This document shows, one piece after another, positions 1 through 8,985 of a DNA stretch of 38,761 nucleotides. The DNA is from Gammaproteobacteria bacterium. GTDB taxonomy: Bacteria; Pseudomonadota; Gammaproteobacteria; SZUA-152. The notes beneath the pieces were generated by a model that had not been told where the DNA came from, ran no database searches, and saw nothing but the letters and a program-made list of their open reading frames with translations. Position numbers and translations under genes: made by a program. How positions within the stretch are numbered: position 1 is the stretch's first letter; the number at the start of each line of letters is the position of its first letter. The stretch covers positions 1-38,761 of the forward strand of contig DRQN01000173.1 in the NCBI GenBank assembly GCA_011371455.1, read 5' to 3'.

Positions 1-1
1 A

Positions 2-697
2 CTGCTGGGCGGCTGTTCGCGCGAGGTCTATACCCCGCTGATGAACGCGGCCAGGGACGGCAACGTCGAGGCCATTGCGCGCGTGCTCGACGGCGGCGCC
101 GACGTCAACGAACGCACCACCGAGGGCAAGCGCGCGCTGATGCTGGCCGCCTCGGAGGGGCATGTCGATGCCGCGCGGCTGCTGATCGAGCGCGGCGCGG
201 AGGTGGACGCTGCGGACAAGTACAACACCACGGCGCTGATCGTTGCCGCCACCGGCGGCCACGACGACGTCGTCGCCCTGCTGCTGAAAAATGGCGCCAA
301 TCCCCTGGCCCGCGACGACAGCGGCGGCAGCCCACTGGTCAACGCCTGCTATTTTGGCCACGACAAGACCGTGCGGCTGTTGCTGGACAAGATCCCGGCC
401 CTGGACAAGCAGGACAGCGAAGAACTGCTGCTGCTGGCCGCGGGACTGGGACACGCGGGCGTGGTGGCAGCGCTGCTCGATGGCGGCGTGGACGTCAACG
501 GGCGCGGCCTCAAGCAACGTACCGCGTTGATGGCGGCGGCAGCCTTCAATCAGCCCGAGGTGGTCCGTCTGCTGCTCAAGCGCGGCGCCGACCCCCAGGC
601 CCGCGACGAAGACGGCGAGACCGCCCTCAGCGTGGCCGAGGACAAGGGCAACGAGGAAATCATCGGCCTGTTGCAGGCAGCCGCGACGCCCACCTGA
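2..697 (+). CDS. Ankyrin-repeat lipoprotein, 5' end outside window
   Basis: The frame is open to the window edge and reads LLGGCSREVYTPLMNAARDGN (lipobox LLGGC), followed by ankyrin repeats (e.g. DGGADVNERTTEGKRALMLAASEGHVDAARLLIERGAEVDAAD). Confidence 0.85.
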   Translation: MLGGCSREVYTPLMNAARDGNVEAIARVLDGGADVNERTTEGKRALMLAASEGHVDAARLLIERGAEVDAADKYNTTALIVAATGGHDDVVALLLKNGANPLARDDSGGSPLVNACYFGHDKTVRLLLDKIPALDKQDSEELLLLAAGLGHAGVVAALLDGGVDVNGRGLKQRTALMAAAAFNQPEVVRLLLKRGADPQARDEDGETALSVAEDKGNEEIIGLLQAAATPT

Positions 698-713
698 TCA
701 GGCACCTGGCGAG

Positions 714-1391
714 CTACCACCACTTCGGCCCGGAACCGGGGTGCGAGACGCTGTGGCAACGCTCGCAGATGAAGAGCGAAAACGACACCTTGCCGTGGCA
801 GACGCCGCAGTATTCCCCCGCCAGCACCGCATTCATGTCGATATCGTTGCCGCCCGTCTTCGGCAGGAATATCTCCGAATGACAATTGGAGCAATCCAGC
901 CAGGCGGTGTGCTTGTCGTGCGGGAACAGCACCCAGGGCATGGCACCGGTGTTCTTGAACGTGATATCCATGTCCAGCACCGGCATCTCCGACTCGCCCA
1001 GCAGATCGGCGCGCGGCGCAATCAACCCCCCGTCCAGTGCCAGCACCCAGTCTACTTCGCCGCGCCGGTCGCGCGGAAAATCGGCCATCGCCTGGGTCGG
1101 ATCCTGCAACACGTCCAGCGATTCGTTGAGCGGATCGTGGATGCCATCGTCGCGCGGCGATTCACTGGCTTGTTCCGCCGCCGGGCTCTGCGCCAGGGGC
1201 GGGTCGGGCTCGGTCACCAGCGGCGCCGATGCCGTGGATCCGTTGTCTTGTTTCATGTCCTCGTCCAGCGCCGCCTGCAATGCCGGCGTCAGCGCCACCG
1301 GGGCCTCTTCGTCCGCCGCCGGCCGAGGCTCCGGCCCGGCCTTGCAGCCTGCCAGCAAGGCGAGCAATGTCATCGTCAAGACGGTTTTCAT
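714..1391 (-). CDS. Triheme c-type (c7-like) cytochrome lipoprotein
   Basis: Start taken at MKTVLTMTLLALLAGC (lipobox). Three CXXCH motifs: CSNCH, CGVCH, CERCH. Paralogous to the adjacent gene. Confidence 0.8.
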   Translation of the reverse strand: MKTVLTMTLLALLAGCKAGPEPRPAADEEAPVALTPALQAALDEDMKQDNGSTASAPLVTEPDPPLAQSPAAEQASESPRDDGIHDPLNESLDVLQDPTQAMADFPRDRRGEVDWVLALDGGLIAPRADLLGESEMPVLDMDITFKNTGAMPWVLFPHDKHTAWLDCSNCHSEIFLPKTGGNDIDMNAVLAGEYCGVCHGKVSFSLFICERCHSVSHPGSGPKWW

Positions 1392-1392
1392 A

Positions 1393-2028
1393 TCACCACC
1401 ACTTCGCCGGTGAACCTTCGTGCGGCACGCTGTGACAGCGCTCGCACACCCACAGGGTAAACGACACCTTGCCATGGCAGCGGCCGCAGAACTCACCGGC
1501 CAGCACCGCATCCATGGTGATCTTGTTGGCCCCGGCCTGGGGGATGAAGATCTCGTCGTGACAGTTGGTGCAGTCCAGCCAGGCGGTGTGCTTGTCGTGC
1601 GGGAACAGCACCCAGGGCATGGCGCCGGTATCCTTGAACATGATATCCATGTCCAGCACCGCCATCTCGGATTCGCCCAGCAGATCGGCGCGCGGCGAGA
1701 TGATGCCCAGATCCAGCGCCTTTACCCAGTCGGCGGCACCGCGGCGATCGATGGGAAAGGCCGCCAGCGCCTCGGCGGGCTCCTGCAGGACCGGGAGGGC
1801 CTCGCTCTCCGGGTCATGGATGCCGTCACTGGCCAGCGGCTCAACCTCCAGCATCACCTGGCTGGGCGTCGAGCGGCGCCAGCTGGTGCCGGTGTCCTCG
1901 CTACCATCCACCACATAGCTGGCGCTGCGCGAGGTGGAAGGCGGCGGCGACGAACAGGCGACCAGCAGCAGGAATGACAGGCCCAGCAGTATCAGTGTCG
2001 TGAAAAAAACGCGCATCCCGTTGTCCAC
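1393..2028 (-). CDS. Triheme c-type (c7-like) cytochrome lipoprotein
   Basis: Lipobox-like LLLVAC. CTNCH, CGRCH and CERCH motifs. C-terminal half is very similar to the 714-1391 product. Confidence 0.8.
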   Translation of the reverse strand: MDNGMRVFFTTLILLGLSFLLLVACSSPPPSTSRSASYVVDGSEDTGTSWRRSTPSQVMLEVEPLASDGIHDPESEALPVLQEPAEALAAFPIDRRGAADWVKALDLGIISPRADLLGESEMAVLDMDIMFKDTGAMPWVLFPHDKHTAWLDCTNCHDEIFIPQAGANKITMDAVLAGEFCGRCHGKVSFTLWVCERCHSVPHEGSPAKWW

Positions 2029-2586
2029 TCAGTATTTCGCGCCGGCGGCCTGCAGCAGCGCCAGTATTTCGCTCAAGCCCTCACTGCGTGCAATCATCAC
2101 GGCATTACGCCCGTCCCTGGTCGTCGCATTGGCATCGGCACCAGCGGCCAGCAGCAGGCGGACCAACTCAAGGTGGCCGCGGTTGACGGCCCACAACAGC
2201 GGTGTCCACCCCTTGTTGTCGGCCAGATTGGCGTCCGCGCCATGCTCGAGCAAAAACGCCGCGGCCTGTTGCTGATCCTTGCGCACCGCGCGCAGCAACG
2301 CTGTCCAGCCATCATTGTCCTGTGCATTGACGTCGGCACCCGCCGCCAACAGCACGCGCAGGCTGCCGACATCGCCCAGCCGGGCCGCGTGCATCAAGGC
2401 CGTCCAGCCATAGTTGTTGCGCGCATCGACGTCCTCGCCCTGCGCCAGCGTGGCCTCGATCGCCGCCACATCGCCGGACAGGGTCTGCTCCATCAGCGGC
2501 GTGTTGCCGTCGCAGCCGCTCAGCAGCCACGGCAATAAAAAAACGGCAAGCGACCATCCGACCTTCCCCCGCCAGGATCCCCTCAT
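2029..2586 (-). CDS. Ankyrin-repeat lipoprotein
   Basis: Signal peptide with LLSGC lipobox; four ankyrin-like repeats (NNYGWTALMHAARLGDVGSLRVLLAAGADVNAQD and others). Confidence 0.82.
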   Translation of the reverse strand: MRGSWRGKVGWSLAVFLLPWLLSGCDGNTPLMEQTLSGDVAAIEATLAQGEDVDARNNYGWTALMHAARLGDVGSLRVLLAAGADVNAQDNDGWTALLRAVRKDQQQAAAFLLEHGADANLADNKGWTPLLWAVNRGHLELVRLLLAAGADANATTRDGRNAVMIARSEGLSEILALLQAAGAKY

Positions 2587-2730
2587 TGAATTCCCCGTTC
2601 TCCGTCAATAAAAAGCAGCGTGAAATGTTTTTTCTTTCGATTGTAACCAATCCCCTCTCCCGGGAATAGGCAGATACCCCGCCACTCGGTTAAGATCGGC
2701 AGTCCGATACCGCGCTCGACGACACGACTC

Positions 2731-3042
2731 ATGGCCTCCATCCCCTGCCCCCATTGTGAACAGAAATCCTTTTCCTGGTGGGACAAATACCGCAGCGCGA
2801 AATGGGCCATCATGCACTGCTCGAATTGCGGCGGCCGTGTCTGCGCCCAGCCCCTCATCATGGCCGTCATGTACTTCCTCTATATGTGGGACGTGGTGCT
2901 GTTCGGCTACCTCGCCTATCTCGACAGCCTCTGGTACCTGCTCGCCGGCCTGGCGGGCTGGCTGATCCTCGACTACTTCAGCCTCTACATCCCCCTCTCC
3001 GCCATGCGCCGGGCCGGCAGCGGCCCGGACAAGAGCCACTAA
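2731..3042 (+). CDS. Small membrane protein with N-terminal zinc-ribbon-like CPHC/CSNC motifs
   Basis: CPHCEQ...CSNCGG followed by two hydrophobic segments. Confidence 0.6.
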   Translation: MASIPCPHCEQKSFSWWDKYRSAKWAIMHCSNCGGRVCAQPLIMAVMYFLYMWDVVLFGYLAYLDSLWYLLAGLAGWLILDYFSLYIPLSAMRRAGSGPDKSH

Positions 3043-3050
3043 CGCGCACC

Positions 3051-3965
3051 ATGGCCAACATCCTCGGCGTCGGTATCGCCACCCTGGATATCGTCAACCA
3101 TGTCGCCGCCTGGCCCACCGAGGACGAGGAAGTGCGCGCCCTGGCGCAGGACGTGCGCCGCGGCGGTAACGTCACCAACACCCTGGTGGTGCTCAGCCAG
3201 CTCGGCCACCACTGCCGCTGGGCCGGCACCCTGGCCGACGACGCCAGCAGCACGACCATCCGCGACGACCTGGCGCGATACGCCATCGACACCACCCCTG
3301 TGCGGCAGATCCCCGGCGCCCACGCCCCCACGTCCTATATCGCCCTCAACGTGCAAAACGGCTCGCGCACCATCATCCACTATCGCGACCTGCCGGAATA
3401 CGACCTCGATGCCTTCCGTCACATCGATCTCCGGCAACTGGACTGGCTGCACGCCGAGGGGCGCAACGTGGCGGCCCTCGCCATGATGCTGAAACACGCC
3501 CGCCGCCAGTGCCCGCGGCTGCCCCTGTCGGTCGAGATCGAAAAGCCCCGCGAGCACATCGAGCAGCTGTTCGGCCTCGCGGACCTGCTGATATACTCGC
3601 GCCACTACGCGCTGCACCGGCTTGGCACAGCGGCCCCGGCAGAGCCCGAGGCCGCCGCTGGCGCCTTCCTGCGCCACCAGCAACAGCGGGCGTCGCGGGC
3701 GCTCCACGTCTGCAGCTGGGGGAGGCACGGCGCCTATGGCCTCGCCCCGGGCGGCGAACTCCGTCACAGCCCGGCCTTCGCGCCCGCCAGAGTCATCGAC
3801 ACCATCGGCGCCGGCGACACCTTCAACGCCGGCCTGATCCATGCCCGGCTGGCGGGGCAGGGGCTCGCCGACAGCCTGCGCAACGCCTGCCGGCTGGCCG
3901 GCGAGAAAGTCGGCCGGCACGGCTTTCACGGCCTCAACAGCCAATCGATACAGGAACAGTCATGA
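3051..3965 (+). CDS. PfkB-family carbohydrate kinase (ketohexokinase-like)
   Basis: MANILGVGIATLDIVNHV N-terminus, RRGGNVTNTLVVLSQLG, and the C-terminal PfkB signature DTIGAGDTFNAGLIHA. Confidence 0.82.
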   Translation: MANILGVGIATLDIVNHVAAWPTEDEEVRALAQDVRRGGNVTNTLVVLSQLGHHCRWAGTLADDASSTTIRDDLARYAIDTTPVRQIPGAHAPTSYIALNVQNGSRTIIHYRDLPEYDLDAFRHIDLRQLDWLHAEGRNVAALAMMLKHARRQCPRLPLSVEIEKPREHIEQLFGLADLLIYSRHYALHRLGTAAPAEPEAAAGAFLRHQQQRASRALHVCSWGRHGAYGLAPGGELRHSPAFAPARVIDTIGAGDTFNAGLIHARLAGQGLADSLRNACRLAGEKVGRHGFHGLNSQSIQEQS

Positions 3966-5062
3966 GTGACCATCTCATCGTCGGCGGCGGCATCATCGGC
4001 CTGCTCACCGCCCGCTATCTCAGCCAGGCCGGGGCCAGCGTCACCCTGCTGGAACGCCGCCAGATCGGCCGCGAATCCTCCTGGGCCGGCGGCGGCATCC
4101 TCTCCCCGCTCTACCCGTGGCGCTACGCGCAGCCGGTCAACGCCCTGGCCCGCTGGAGCCAGCAGCACTACCGCGCCCTCACCGACCAGCTGCAGGCCGA
4201 CACCGGCATCGACCCCGAATGGACCCAGAGCGGCCTGCTGATCCTCGACCACGGCGAGACGCCCCACGCCACGGACTGGGCGGAAAAGGCCGGCGCCCGG
4301 CTCGAACACATCGACGGCGACACACTCGGCCGCATCGAACCGGTCGTCGGCGAACATCCCCAAGGCGGCCTGCTGTTTCCCGAATTCGCCCAGGTGCGCA
4401 ACCCCTGCCTGCTCAAGGCCTTGCGCCAGGATGTGCAGGCACGCGGCGTGCGCATCCGCGAAGCGGCCGAGGTCAGCCGCCTGCTGCACGAAAACGGCCG
4501 CATCCGCGGTGTCGGCACCGCCGATGGCGGCAGCATCGCCGCCGAGCAGGTCGTCATCGCCTGCGGCGCCTGGAGCGCCTCCCTGCTACGCGAGCTGGGC
4601 CAGAGCATCGACGTCACCCCCGTGCGCGGCCAGATGCTGCTCTACCGGGGCGAGCCCGGGCTGCTGAAGCACGTCGTCCTGCACCGGGGGCACTACGCCA
4701 TCCCGCGCCGCGACGGTCGCCTCCTGTTCGGCAGCACCATGGAAGACGTAGGTTTCGACAAGACCGTCACCGCACAGGCCCGGCAGGAGCTGGAGCGCGC
4801 CGCCCAGGCCCTGATACCCGCGCTCGCCGAGATCCCGCTGGAACGCCACTGGGCCGGCCTGCGCCCCGCCTCCCCCAACGGCATCCCTTATATCGGCGCC
4901 CATCCACGGATCGAGGGGCTGTACATCAACGCCGGCCATTTCCGCAACGGCGTGGTCATGGCACCGGCCTCCGCGCACCTGCTGGTGGATCTGATACTGG
5001 GCCGCCCCCCCATACTTGACCCCGCCCCGTTTGCCCTCGACAGCCACGCCAGCGCGGCCTGA
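3962..5062 (+). CDS. thiO: FAD-dependent glycine oxidase ThiO-like
   Basis: N-terminal DHLIVGGGIIGLLTARYLSQAGASVTLLER dinucleotide-binding motif; GLRPASPNGIPYIGAHPRIEGLYINAGHFRNGV at the C-terminus. ATGA overlap with the kinase stop. Confidence 0.82.
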   Translation: MSDHLIVGGGIIGLLTARYLSQAGASVTLLERRQIGRESSWAGGGILSPLYPWRYAQPVNALARWSQQHYRALTDQLQADTGIDPEWTQSGLLILDHGETPHATDWAEKAGARLEHIDGDTLGRIEPVVGEHPQGGLLFPEFAQVRNPCLLKALRQDVQARGVRIREAAEVSRLLHENGRIRGVGTADGGSIAAEQVVIACGAWSASLLRELGQSIDVTPVRGQMLLYRGEPGLLKHVVLHRGHYAIPRRDGRLLFGSTMEDVGFDKTVTAQARQELERAAQALIPALAEIPLERHWAGLRPASPNGIPYIGAHPRIEGLYINAGHFRNGVVMAPASAHLLVDLILGRPPILDPAPFALDSHASAA

Positions 5063-5089
5063 AGCCGCCAATATTAGAATTTTTCCACA

Positions 5090-5536
5090 TTGGACGATAT
5101 ACTTAGCATCATGGTAGGAAATAGCGACAAACGATTTGGCGGAGATGTTGGCGAGCTGCTGGCCAGCCACGGCATCTCACCCACCCAGCAGCGCCGGCAG
5201 ATTGCCCGCATCATGTTTGCCCGCCCGCAGCATCTGTCTGCGGAGCAAATCCTCGAGCGCGTCAACCAGGGAGAACATCACGTTTCCAAGGCCACGGTGT
5301 ACAACACCCTCGGCCTGTTCACCCGCAAGGGCCTGGTCCGCGAGGTGGTGGTCGATCCCAGCAAGATCTTCTATGACTCCAACACCCGCCCGCACCACCA
5401 CTACTTCAACCTCAGCACCGGCATGCTGAGTGACATCGACGACGACAAGATCGCCCTCAGCCAGCTGCCCACGCCTCCTGACGGCACGGAGCTGGAAGGC
5501 ATCGACATCATCGTCCGCCTGCGCAACAAATCCTGA
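5090..5536 (+). CDS. Fur-family transcriptional regulator
   Basis: GISPTQQRRQIARIMF...HLSAEQILERVN...VSKATVYNTLGLFTRKGLVREV...HHHYFN: Fur-type winged helix and metal-binding region. Start could instead be at 5111. Confidence 0.85.
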   Translation: MDDILSIMVGNSDKRFGGDVGELLASHGISPTQQRRQIARIMFARPQHLSAEQILERVNQGEHHVSKATVYNTLGLFTRKGLVREVVVDPSKIFYDSNTRPHHHYFNLSTGMLSDIDDDKIALSQLPTPPDGTELEGIDIIVRLRNKS

Positions 5537-5636
5537 CCCGGGGCCAGCACCGCTGAGCCTGCCCAGCAGTGCTGGTTGTTTCCCCACCCATCCATCTCGT
5601 ATACTCCCGCCTCACGCGCGGCAAACCCGGCCACAC

Positions 5637-5712
<76 letters not shown>

Positions 5713-5720
5713 TAGAAAAA

Positions 5721-5746
5721 CAAAGCCAGCATCGCGGCTGGCTTTG
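5721..5746 (+). terminator. Hairpin downstream of tRNA-Thr, candidate terminator
   Basis: caaagccagc-atcgcg-gctggctttg, a perfect 10-bp stem; followed by only a weak pyrimidine tract. Confidence 0.55.
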
Positions 5747-5753
5747 TCTCTCG

Positions 5754-5773
5754 CCCGAACCCATGGGTTCGGG
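5754..5773. repeat. Copy 1 of dispersed 20-bp palindrome
   Basis: CCCGAACCCATGGGTTCGGG, a perfect 20-bp palindrome and variant of consensus CCTGAAYCCNNGGRTTCAGG. Confidence 0.7.
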
Positions 5774-5831
5774 TCCCATGGCACAGGACTATCCCTTCCC
5801 GTCCCAGCATTCACCCCTGCGCAACCACTCA

Positions 5832-6356
5832 TCACCCGCTACCACGCCGCGTACGCCGCAGAAACCGGCCCCTGAGCAGATCCCGGCGACTGAGAGGCCG
5901 CTCCTCCAGCGGCAGCGACTCCTCCACGGCCCTGCTCCCGGCACTTGCGGTCGCGCCCTGTTCGCCGACCAGGCCCCGCAGCACCGCCTTGGCAGTGGCC
6001 ACGGCGGTCGCCTGATCGGCAAAACGGGCCATGGGGGAGAACAGTGTGCACACCTGGTAACGGCCGATGCCGTCATCTTCGGCAACGGTGAATTCATAGG
6101 CGCCCGAGGGAAATGCATGGATGCATTTCTCCCCCAGCCGCAGCTTGCTCCAGTCATCACCCTCACGCGGAATCAGCATCAGGCCCATGAACCAGGGCGT
6201 AACCATCACGCCCAGGCTGTGCCCCTGCCAGGGGCGAAAACCAACCGCCTCCACCCGCAGGTCATCATTGATTAGCGGCATGTGCCGTGCGCGCTCCCGC
6301 AGGATGCGCCTAAAGGCTCGCTCCAGGCCCTGGCTGAGATAATCGGGGCAGGTCAT
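5832..6356 (-). CDS. hybE: [NiFe]-hydrogenase assembly chaperone HybE/HupJ-like
   Basis: GHSLGVMVTPWFMGLMLIP...YEFTVAEDDGIGRYQVCTLFSPM resembles the HybE core. C-terminal tail LSRRDLLRGRFLRR. Confidence 0.72.
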   Translation of the reverse strand: MTCPDYLSQGLERAFRRILRERARHMPLINDDLRVEAVGFRPWQGHSLGVMVTPWFMGLMLIPREGDDWSKLRLGEKCIHAFPSGAYEFTVAEDDGIGRYQVCTLFSPMARFADQATAVATAKAVLRGLVGEQGATASAGSRAVEESLPLEERPLSRRDLLRGRFLRRTRRGSG

Positions 6357-6423
6357 TGTCGATCCTCGCTTGGCGAAAAGGGCTCACCCCTCCCCCAGCT
6401 CCAGACGGGTGGATTGGATGGTA

Positions 6424-6443
6424 CCTCAATCCGTGGGTTCAGG
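6424..6443. repeat. Copy 2 of dispersed palindrome (degenerate)
   Basis: CCTCAATCCGTGGGTTCAGG matches the consensus with one arm change. Confidence 0.6.
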
Positions 6444-6650
6444 GCGTAGGCAGACTGTGCATGATTGCCGCTTCGATACTCGGATTCAACCAGTTTCGGC
6501 CGTTGCAGGCCTGAGTCCAACGGCTGCATTGGGGGCCGGTCCAGCGCCCTTTCCCCATGCCCCGCTGGCCGCTATCAGCCGATCAGACCGTTTTACGACA
6601 TCCCCACGGTCAAGCGCGGAGCGTCAGGCTTCCTCTGGGGTGGACAGGCG

Positions 6651-7202
6651 TCATGCCTTAAGCCGGCGGGTTTTTTGCACCAGGCGATAGAATGAGCGGG
6701 CATGGTTGAAGCGCAACACCTGCTCCAGCGGCACCCAGCGAACCTCATGCGCTTCATCACTGCCAGGCAATGGTATCCGGTCATCGATCTCGACGAGAAA
6801 GCGGGGGTCGTAATGCTGGTGACGCTGATCGTGCTTACTGGCAGGGATGGTGTGCACGTCCACATCGAAGATGTCTTCGCTCAACAGCTTGATCTGCGAC
6901 GCATCGACACCGGATTCTTCCGCGGTCTCCTTCAATGCCACGCTGACGATATCACTCTCGCCATCGGCATGGCCGCCGGGCTGCAGCCAGAGATCCAGCT
7001 TGCGGTGATGCAGCATCAATACATGGCGGCGCGTCGGATCGACCACCCAGGCTGAAGCAGTGACATGACCGGATTTGAGACTGCGATCGAAACAGTTTTC
7101 ATGTTGCAGAATGAAACGCCGTGTGCGTTCAACCATCGCCGCCTCTTCCAGATAGGGCGTTTTATAGCGCGCAAGCAATTGCAAAAGCTGTTGTCGATGC
7201 AT
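6651..7202 (-). CDS. NUDIX hydrolase
   Basis: LQPGGHADGESDIVSVALKETAEESGV, a slightly degenerate Nudix box, at the distal end of the carboxysome gene run. Confidence 0.85.
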   Translation of the reverse strand: MHRQQLLQLLARYKTPYLEEAAMVERTRRFILQHENCFDRSLKSGHVTASAWVVDPTRRHVLMLHHRKLDLWLQPGGHADGESDIVSVALKETAEESGVDASQIKLLSEDIFDVDVHTIPASKHDQRHQHYDPRFLVEIDDRIPLPGSDEAHEVRWVPLEQVLRFNHARSFYRLVQKTRRLKA

Positions 7203-7228
7203 CTCTCTGCGTCTGTCGTGATTCCGGG

Positions 7229-7843
7229 CTAACTGCCGGAAAGACCTCTTATGACCTGCAATGCCGCATTGGCAGCGGCGTCGATATCGGCCTCTTTTCC
7301 GGCCAGTGTGAGGCGGCCAAACGCGCCGACCGCACGGGCATCCACCAGGGTGATATTGGCGGCCTTTTCGGCCTCGTTCGCGGCATAGACGACATAACCT
7401 GCCGGTTCCGTCTCAAGAATGAACATGCTTTGGCCCGGCAGTATCATCGATCCCCGGCGATCCTGCCGATTGATCAGGACGGCATGGTCCGGGGTGATCG
7501 AACGCACGGTCTCTTTCCAGGCAATACGGCATTTCTGGCGCGACTCCAGTGTGGTGTCCAGTGCATCGAGGACACTGCGACCCGCCTCGATCACATCGCT
7601 CTGGTCACGATGATGAAACACCATGGAACCAAACGCGCGTTCGACGACCTGCAGCCCGAGGTGTACCCGGGTTGCCTTCAGGGCAACATCTGTGAGCCTG
7701 TGTACCGCCATGCCCGGGGCGATCTCCATCCACAGACAGGCATTACCCGGCACCGGCAGAAAACCCTGTGAGGCCGTACCCATATAGGTGGCCAGCTGTG
7801 GCTGCAGCGAGTCGATGTACACATAGGTTCTTAGTTTGATCAT
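7229..7843 (-). CDS. csoS1D: CsoS1D-like tandem-BMC-domain shell protein
   Basis: 204-aa [45 protein letters not shown]..., resembling CsoS1D, in carboxysome context. Confidence 0.82.
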   Translation of the reverse strand: MIKLRTYVYIDSLQPQLATYMGTASQGFLPVPGNACLWMEIAPGMAVHRLTDVALKATRVHLGLQVVERAFGSMVFHHRDQSDVIEAGRSVLDALDTTLESRQKCRIAWKETVRSITPDHAVLINRQDRRGSMILPGQSMFILETEPAGYVVYAANEAEKAANITLVDARAVGAFGRLTLAGKEADIDAAANAALQVIRGLSGS

Positions 7844-8042
7844 GTAAATTCTACGACTTGCTTATTCACTAAGCCTGGGGGCTCTGCCGCAGAGCGCGGT
7901 TTCGACCGGGCTCAAGCATTCGGCTCCGGGGCGGGACGCCAGATGGCGCCGCAAACATGCCGGGACACGCAAGGAAACAGAACGCCGCCGACAGAAGAAG
8001 CCAGTAAGGACAATCCCGCCCGGCAGTTCGTCAGCCGGCACC

Positions 8043-8062
8043 CGAATCCGGAGGTTCAGGCG
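8043..8062. repeat. Copy 3 of dispersed palindrome (degenerate)
   Basis: CCCGAATCCGGAGGTTCAGG. Confidence 0.55.
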
Positions 8063-8107
8063 ATAGCCGCCCGGTAAACACGGGGTGAAGATATCAGACT
8101 GCGGTGC

Positions 8108-8350
8108 TCAATCCGGCCACACGCGGCGGCCTCCACCGCTCGAGAAGGAATCCGGCTGGGCGGATTTGCCCTTCACCGGCGAAGGCTTCTTCGGCTTTGC
8201 GCGGGATGCCGCGGGCTTCTTCGGCCTGGGTGCCTTCACCGGCGCGTCGGCCTCCGTCTTCACCGGCGCAGCAGCCTGGCCGGCGACCCCCGCCTTGGTC
8301 TTGCGCATGGAATTGACGAGCTTCTGTCGTGTGGCGTCCTTATCGGTCAT
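8108..8350 (-). CDS. mcdB: Candidate alpha-McdB: small, basic, low-complexity protein
   Basis: 80-aa Lys/Ala/Pro-rich, disordered-looking protein immediately downstream of ParA/McdA, with a Trp near the C-terminus (GGGRRVWPD). Confidence 0.68.
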   Translation of the reverse strand: MTDKDATRQKLVNSMRKTKAGVAGQAAAPVKTEADAPVKAPRPKKPAASRAKPKKPSPVKGKSAQPDSFSSGGGRRVWPD

Positions 8351-8975
8351 ATGTAATTACCTCGCTGATCAATTGATCGAGTTCCGCTGCCGCAGCTGCG
8401 CCACGCCGGCCCATGTGAAAGACGCTCCTGCCCTCCAGCGCACTGGCGCGGTACACGGCACGGCGTCGAACCGCCGTCGCCGCCACCGCTATCTCCAGTT
8501 CCGCCAGCGCATCGGGCATCAGCCGTGACAAGGTTGTGCGTGCTTCGAGCTGGCTGATAACCAATAAGGCCGCCAGCCCGGGATTGACTTCGCGCGCCTG
8601 TTCAAGCGCACGCTCCAGGTGCACCATCGCCCACAGGTCGAGTGGAGAAGGTTGCACCGGAATCAGCGCAAGATCACCGGCTCGTAGTGCGGCGTGTGTC
8701 TGCGGCGCCAGCACCGAGGGTGGACAATCAATGACGATACGGCGGTAGCGCGTCTGCAGGTCGGCAAGCTGCGCGTCGAGATCAGCGGCTGCCGCAAATA
8801 CAGGGGGTAACAGCTCCCCGTACTCGCTGTTGGCATACCATTGCAGGGCCGAACCCTGTGGATCGGCATCGAGTATCACCGTCGGCTCGTTGCGAGCAAA
8901 GGCAGCCGCCAGATTCAGACTGAGCGTGGTCTTTCCCACGCCACCTTTGTTGCCAACCAGCACGATCACGGACAT
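8340..8975 (-). CDS. mcdA: ParA-type ATPase, carboxysome-positioning McdA-like
   Basis: MSVIVLVGNKGGVGKTTLSLNLAAAFA deviant Walker A, DADPQGSALQW, IVIDCPPS. Start chosen at the internal Met. Confidence 0.85.
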   Translation of the reverse strand: MSVIVLVGNKGGVGKTTLSLNLAAAFARNEPTVILDADPQGSALQWYANSEYGELLPPVFAAAADLDAQLADLQTRYRRIVIDCPPSVLAPQTHAALRAGDLALIPVQPSPLDLWAMVHLERALEQAREVNPGLAALLVISQLEARTTLSRLMPDALAELEIAVAATAVRRRAVYRASALEGRSVFHMGRRGAAAAAELDQLISEVITYDR

Positions 8976-8985
8976 GATGACGATC

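Noticed and set aside
6370-6690. 106-aa and overlapping small ORFs in the hybE/NUDIX gap
   Set aside because: No RBS, domain or codon-usage support; probably non-coding spacer.
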